DNA from: Lactonifactor sp. BIOML-A5
GTDB taxonomy: Bacteria; Bacillota; Clostridia; Lachnospirales; Lachnospiraceae
Length of the DNA: 64,000 bases
Direction: 5' to 3'
Assembly: GCF_009677585.1 (NCBI RefSeq)
Contig: NZ_WKYV01000015.1
Coordinates: forward strand, 1-64,000
Shown: positions 60,530 to 64,000 of the stretch, one piece after another
Numbering within the stretch: position 1 is the first letter of the stretch
Layout of the letters: every line of letters begins with the position of its first letter
Notes under the pieces: generated by a model
Databases searched by the model: none
What the model was told of the DNA's origin: nothing
The model's input: the letters and a program-made list of their open reading frames with translations, nothing else
Position numbers and translations under genes: made by a program

Positions 60530-60892
60530 ATGGCGGATATAAAACGAGGAGATATTTTTTATGCGGATCTAAGGCCGGTAGTTGGCAGTGAGCAAGGTGG
60601 TATCCGCCCGGTTTTAATTTTACAAAATAACATTGGCAATAAGCGTAGTCCTACAACCATAGTTGTTACTATGACATCTAGAGTAGGTAAAAAGAAAAAT
60701 ATGCCTACACATATCGTCCTACGTAAAGAAGATGCCCCAGGTTTGAAAAAGGATTCGGTTATACAATGCGAATCCATGAAAACTATTGATAAAAAACGAA
60801 TTAGAGATAAGATTGGAAGTATAAAAGAGGAATCTTTAGAATCAGTAATGCAAGATGTGAAAGCTGCTTGTTGCATAAGTCTTGATTTCTAA
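60530..60892 (+). CDS. mazF: MazF/PemK-type endoribonuclease toxin (120 aa)
   Basis: Starts MADIKRGDIFYADLRPVVGS after GGGAGG. The fold's RPVLILQNNIGN, PTTIVVTMTS and CESMKTIDKKR segments are those of MazF toxins, which cut mRNA at short motifs. There is no mazE upstream; instead a divergent XRE gene shares the control region. It could be a stable toxin under repression. Confidence 0.92.
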   Translation: MADIKRGDIFYADLRPVVGSEQGGIRPVLILQNNIGNKRSPTTIVVTMTSRVGKKKNMPTHIVLRKEDAPGLKKDSVIQCESMKTIDKKRIRDKIGSIKEESLESVMQDVKAACCISLDF

Positions 60893-60911
60893 ATAGTGTA
60901 AGGAGTATATA

Positions 60912-61217
60912 ATGAAAGCGACTTTTGAATATTATGATGTAGATCAAGCTATTAAAATCCTTCAAAAAATAAAAAAATCAGATAAGAAAGGAAAAAAGAG
61001 GAGAATAATTATTAGCACAATAGATTTTGATAAAGAGATAGAGGTTAGAAAAACTGCAACACCAGATGAGGGGTGTGTACTTGTTAAAAACGCGAAAACA
61101 ATAGTATTTAACGACGATCAGTTTATTCCTCACATGGAATTGTATTCCATTCTTCAGGATATAGATGATATAAGAAGATGTGGTATAATGCATGACATTA
61201 TTTTATGTAGTGGATAG
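60912..61217 (+). CDS. Hypothetical protein (101 aa)
   Basis: Starts 20 bases after the mazF stop with AAGGAG upstream, so it is cotranscribed. A basic N-terminal helix then beta strands, with no signature. It could be the partner of MazF, but it does not resemble MazE. Confidence 0.6.
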   Translation: MKATFEYYDVDQAIKILQKIKKSDKKGKKRRIIISTIDFDKEIEVRKTATPDEGCVLVKNAKTIVFNDDQFIPHMELYSILQDIDDIRRCGIMHDIILCSG

Positions 61218-61251
61218 TTGTTGTTATTATATAAACTAACAAATAAAATCA

Positions 61252-61300
61252 GAACAAATGTTCGAAAATAATTGACAAACTTATGTTCTGGTGCTATAGT
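61252..61300 (+). promoter_or_regulatory. SOS-box-controlled promoter
   Basis: GAACAAATGTTC (61252-61263) fits the Gram-positive LexA consensus GAAC-N4-GTTC. TTGACA (61272-61277), 17-bp spacer and TATAGT (61295-61300) follow. The transcript starts at about 61,307. Confidence 0.7.
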
Positions 61301-61304
61301 ATAT

Positions 61305-61424
61305 TTCAGATAAGAAAACTGCCCATGCAAACGGTGTTGGCGCACCTCTGGGCAGTCTCATACATATTACACAAATTTATAAAATTTGTGACATAGAAAC
61401 ATCTAGGTAGAGTCCTATGTTTTT
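61305..61424 (+). ncRNA. Candidate SOS-induced small RNA
   Basis: After the promoter come hairpin ACTGCCC/GGGCAGT with an inner GGTG/CACC arm, a second hairpin CACAAATTT/AAATTTGTG, and ACATAG/CTATGT followed by TTTTTT, a terminator, near 61,395-61,424. There is no coding frame. I do not recognise the family. Confidence 0.55.
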
Positions 61425-61521
61425 TAATTATTACATAGTTTTGATTAATAAGTCAAGCATTCTTAGGTTATTCTACCATGTATTTCCAAAATATTTTTCC
61501 AACAATAAGAGAATAAACTAA

Positions 61522-61592
61522 TGAGCATTCGCCAAGGGGTAAGGCATAGGATTTTGATTCCTAAATCGTTGGTTCAAATCCAACATGCTCAA
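61522..61592 (+). tRNA. tRNA-Gln (anticodon TTG)
   Basis: Acceptor TGAGCAT/ATGCTCA with the U1-A72 pair typical of tRNA-Gln; anticodon stem TAGGA/TCCTA with loop TTTTGAT; T arm GTTGG/CCAAC with loop TTCAAAT. No CCA is encoded. Confidence 0.9.
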
Positions 61593-61811
61593 ATAGGGAT
61601 ACTTTGGCCTAAAGTACACAGGTTAGAGTATTCCATGGTTAACCATTGCCAAATTTTGGCCGAATTTGGTTGTAACTCGTAAACACGTTATACTATTTAT
61701 TTGTTTTCTTCATTTCAAACTAGATTCTTTGCTTTAGTGCACGCGGCCATGGACGTGAGGGGTCAAACCCTGGGAATCCTTTATAAAAAATATAGAGAGG
61801 ATGATGATAAA
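61593..61811 (+). other. Hairpin-rich spacer with a promoter
   Basis: GGGATACT/AGTATTCC and CCAAATT/AATTTGG hairpins follow the tRNA. A promoter TTGGTT (61666-61671), 17 bp, TATACT (61689-61694) precedes the next gene. No tRNA other than tRNA-Gln could be folded. Confidence 0.4.
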
Positions 61812-62405
61812 TTGCAGTATGTAATAACAAATTCTAGTAAAAAAGTATTTGTTCGATTAAGTGCAGATGGAACCCCAGAAACGCGTTCAAAAAATAATAA
61901 GCAATTATTTGAATACTCGAAAGCACAAAATATTGTCAAACATTTACCAAAGACACTAAAAAGATTTCATTTCAGAGCCGAAGCAGTTCCGGAAGTTTTA
62001 CTTGAACCCCAGAAACCGACTGCTATTCAAAATGATCATTACATAGTCAACAAGGATATTACCAGATGGAAAGAAAAATTTGGTAGTTGTGGGGATGTCT
62101 TTGGTGAAGCAAAGCAAAGAGAAGGTCAGTTACTTACAGAACTGGACATAGTTGACAAAGAATTTCTTGATATTTTACATATTATTGAAATTGAAAAACC
62201 AAAGGACTTATATGGTGGATGGAAGGAGTATAAAAGGATACAAAATAATAGAGAAAAAAGAAGAATGATAAAAGATGAACTCCTCATTATAAGAAATGTA
62301 ATACAAAATATCAACCCATCCTGTTTAGAAAGGGAAAGAATTCAAAAAGCAATAGATGGACTGATGAATAGAAAGTATGCTTTTAGAATTCTGGATTGTG
62401 AATAG
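61812..62405 (+). CDS. Hypothetical protein (197 aa)
   Basis: The TTG at 61812 (GAGG about 11 bases upstream) begins the conserved-looking part MQYVITNSSKKVFVRL; the frame is open further up to 61701 but without a ribosome site. The C-terminal half is helical and coiled coil. Similar proteins lie before sigma-like genes in clostridial phages. Function unknown. Confidence 0.55.
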   Translation: MQYVITNSSKKVFVRLSADGTPETRSKNNKQLFEYSKAQNIVKHLPKTLKRFHFRAEAVPEVLLEPQKPTAIQNDHYIVNKDITRWKEKFGSCGDVFGEAKQREGQLLTELDIVDKEFLDILHIIEIEKPKDLYGGWKEYKRIQNNREKRRMIKDELLIIRNVIQNINPSCLERERIQKAIDGLMNRKYAFRILDCE

Positions 62406-62434
62406 TTTAGTGTGTGCATAAGGCAGGTGTGAAT

Positions 62435-64000
62435 ATGGGAAAACAGAAAAAGTTAAATCTGACTGATAAGCAAATTGAATTAGTGGAAAAATATCATGCA
62501 AATGATATGTACGAATTGAAAAAGATTTGTAATCCTCTAATTCATAGAAAAGGTGTATCAGACATGTACCATGATGATTTGTATGCAGTTGCATCAGATA
62601 CATTGTTAGAGAGCCTGGAAAGTTATGATGATTCAAAAGAGTGTTCATTTAAAACTTTTCTTACAGGAAACATTAACAGAGCATTTTACGATTGGACTAG
62701 AGATAACAGGCGCGGGAAAAGATGCAACGTGGAAAGAGACAGTAATGGGAGAATTAGAAGAGACAAGAAGGGTAATCCCATAATCATATCTGACATATCA
62801 TTAGACGCACCTACGGATGAGGGAATTGACATAGTAGAGAGGATTGACTCTGGGTTTCAGATAGAGGACGAGCTGCCGGAGGAAATTGGGTTTTCCTTTG
62901 GAGAAAATGTAAAAGAGTACCTTAATTCTATATCGGAAGTTCAAAGAAAAATTGCCAAGTGTATTATGAACGGTTATAGGCCATCAGAAATAAGAGTGCA
63001 ATTAGGATTATCAGATAAGCAATACACCGAACATTTGGCTGAAATGCGTTCATATGAAAAAAAACGTAAATTATATAAAGAATGCAGTTATGTGGAGGAG
63101 AAGGAAATGGACACAATGGATACGATGATGAATGACGTAGCAGAAACATATAAAAACACCAGTTATAGCATTGACTCAATAAGCAAGCAGTTACAGAAAA
63201 AACGTATCCGGGATGACCATATTTTGCAACGTCATAGTGGTCAATGGAAGGGTTTTGCTAAAAGTGAATTAATCTCTGACATTTTACGAGGGAAGTCGCT
63301 TACTCAAATTATTATCTCAGAAGAGATTAAAAATAAAGTAAGAATGCAGTGGCTTATTGATGGAAAACAGAGGTGTACTACTTTAGATGATTATCTGCAT
63401 GACGGATTTGCTATCTCTAAGAATGTTAAGCATTATAAAATAAAATATCAAGTTCCCGTACTTAATGAAGATGGAAGTGAAAAATTAAACGAAGAAGGGT
63501 TCCCAATAACGGATTTTAAAGAATGTGATATTCGTGGAAAGAAATTTTCAAAGCTACCAGAGGAATTGCAAGATATATTTAGAGATAGGCAACTTCCGGT
63601 GTTATATAACATGAACTGCACAAAAAAAGATATTGCAGATGACATTGCTCGGTTCAATCGCAGCAGGCCGATGACGGCAGCACAGAACGGTTGGCTTGGG
63701 TTAGATGAAAGTTTTGCAGAATTTGTTGAAAACATCGTAAAAATGCCCTTTTTTCAGCCAGAGTTTAAAGGGAGTTCGTATACAAAAGGAAATCATACTT
63801 CTAGTATAATCAGAAGGGTTGTTGTGGAAAGTATTATGGTTTCTGATTTTATCGATTCATTTGGTGATTTTGACAAGATGTGTGAATTTTTATCAGAGGA
63901 AGCAAGTGATTCTAACTTTACTGAATTTTATAGTCTTGTCGAGAGGTTAACAGTTGTTGCTGACACAAGTGTATCCAACTTGTTCAATGCAAAAGACTCA
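62435..64000 (+). CDS. Sigma-factor-like domain fused in frame to a DUF262 domain (partial)
   Basis: 522 codons visible, open at the right edge. Residues 1-220 look like a sigma-70-type protein: region-2-like LIHRKGVSDMYHDDLYAVAS and TFLTGNINRAFYDWTR, and a region-4-like IRVQLGLSDKQYTEHLAEMR. From residue 225 a DUF262 domain begins (WKGFAKSELISDILRGKS, then LIDGKQRCTTLDDYL with the DGxQR-like motif). No stop separates them. GGAGGAG lies before an in-frame ATG at 63107, so a DUF262-only protein can also be made. Confidence 0.75.
   Translation, partial: MGKQKKLNLTDKQIELVEKYHANDMYELKKICNPLIHRKGVSDMYHDDLYAVASDTLLESLESYDDSKECSFKTFLTGNINRAFYDWTRDNRRGKRCNVERDSNGRIRRDKKGNPIIISDISLDAPTDEGIDIVERIDSGFQIEDELPEEIGFSFGENVKEYLNSISEVQRKIAKCIMNGYRPSEIRVQLGLSDKQYTEHLAEMRSYEKKRKLYKECSYVEEKEMDTMDTMMNDVAETYKNTSYSIDSISKQLQKKRIRDDHILQRHSGQWKGFAKSELISDILRGKSLTQIIISEEIKNKVRMQWLIDGKQRCTTLDDYLHDGFAISKNVKHYKIKYQVPVLNEDGSEKLNEEGFPITDFKECDIRGKKFSKLPEELQDIFRDRQLPVLYNMNCTKKDIADDIARFNRSRPMTAAQNGWLGLDESFAEFVENIVKMPFFQPEFKGSSYTKGNHTSSIIRRVVVESIMVSDFIDSFGDFDKMCEFLSEEASDSNFTEFYSLVERLTVVADTSVSNLFNAKDS
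63088..63109 (+). promoter_or_regulatory. Internal ribosome site for a DUF262-only product
   Basis: GGAGGAG followed after a short spacer by the in-frame ATG at 63107 inside the sigma-DUF262 gene. Confidence 0.5.

Noticed and set aside
60559..60876. A 105-codon frame opposite mazF
   Set aside because: MazF is certain; the reverse frame is a by-product of its codons.
61593..61640. A possible second tRNA after tRNA-Gln
   Set aside because: GGGATACT/AGTATTCC makes an acceptor-like stem, but no anticodon or T arm could be folded.

Overview
The window is a 64-kb piece of a large, AT-rich genome of a tailed phage or phage-plasmid of a Firmicute, most likely a gut clostridium (Lachnospiraceae-like). 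The evidence is strong GGAGG-type ribosome sites, a large-terminase/HK97-type head module, a YonO-like phage RNA polymerase, Rha/KilA-type regulators and many small phage genes. The name of the host is an inference. Neither end of the element is inside the window.

Layout. (1) 0.6-20.6 kb, almost all minus strand, is the structural module. In transcription order it holds a zinc-ribbon putative TerS, TerL, portal, a protease-scaffold fusion, decoration protein, major capsid, connector-type genes, tail tube, tail assembly proteins and the tape measure. The tape measure is cut near base 614 by a group I intron that runs towards the left edge. A Vsr-like homing endonuclease sits after the tail tube gene. 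Intrinsic terminators separate several of the highly expressed genes. Plus-strand moron-like genes lie at 2.5-3.4, 5.7 and 20.7 kb. (2) 21.4-36.8 kb, minus strand, carries a tyrosine integrase, a Rha-type regulator, HU, a metallophosphoesterase, an RNase J/CPSF-like nuclease, tRNA-Asn, the YonO-like RNA polymerase, a GIY-YIG nuclease, a possible replication protein, an ORF6N/KilA regulator and a frameshifted RelA/SpoT-type alarmone synthetase. (3) 37-39.2 kb is a gene-poor divergence zone with a G-poor skewed tract, DnaA-box-like sites, iteron-like repeats inside a promoter, and a long structured leader; this is the best replication-origin candidate. (4) 39.2-57.5 kb, plus strand, is the early-type module: an adenine methyltransferase with a DUF4942-like tail, two homing endonucleases, a DnaN-like sliding clamp, an XRE regulator, a GIY-YIG-XRE fusion, TnpB, a run of tiny genes, HicB, a ParB-like protein and a second tyrosine recombinase. 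(5) 57.6-64 kb has a complete IS200/IS605-type element with a leaderless tnpA, a truncated GNAT gene, an XRE/MazF pair, an SOS-box promoter driving a short RNA, tRNA-Gln, and an in-frame sigma-like/DUF262 fusion that runs off the right edge.

The most unusual theme is start codons. At least eight genes have a strong Shine-Dalgarno sequence 6-9 bases before an AUA, AUU or AUC codon where AUG would be expected. In several of them the conserved N-terminus is complete only if that codon is used. The second theme is the load of selfish elements: a group I intron, two Vsr-like endonucleases, one HNH-like endonuclease, two GIY-YIG nucleases, two TnpB genes, one IS-born chimeric gene and several solo IS ends.
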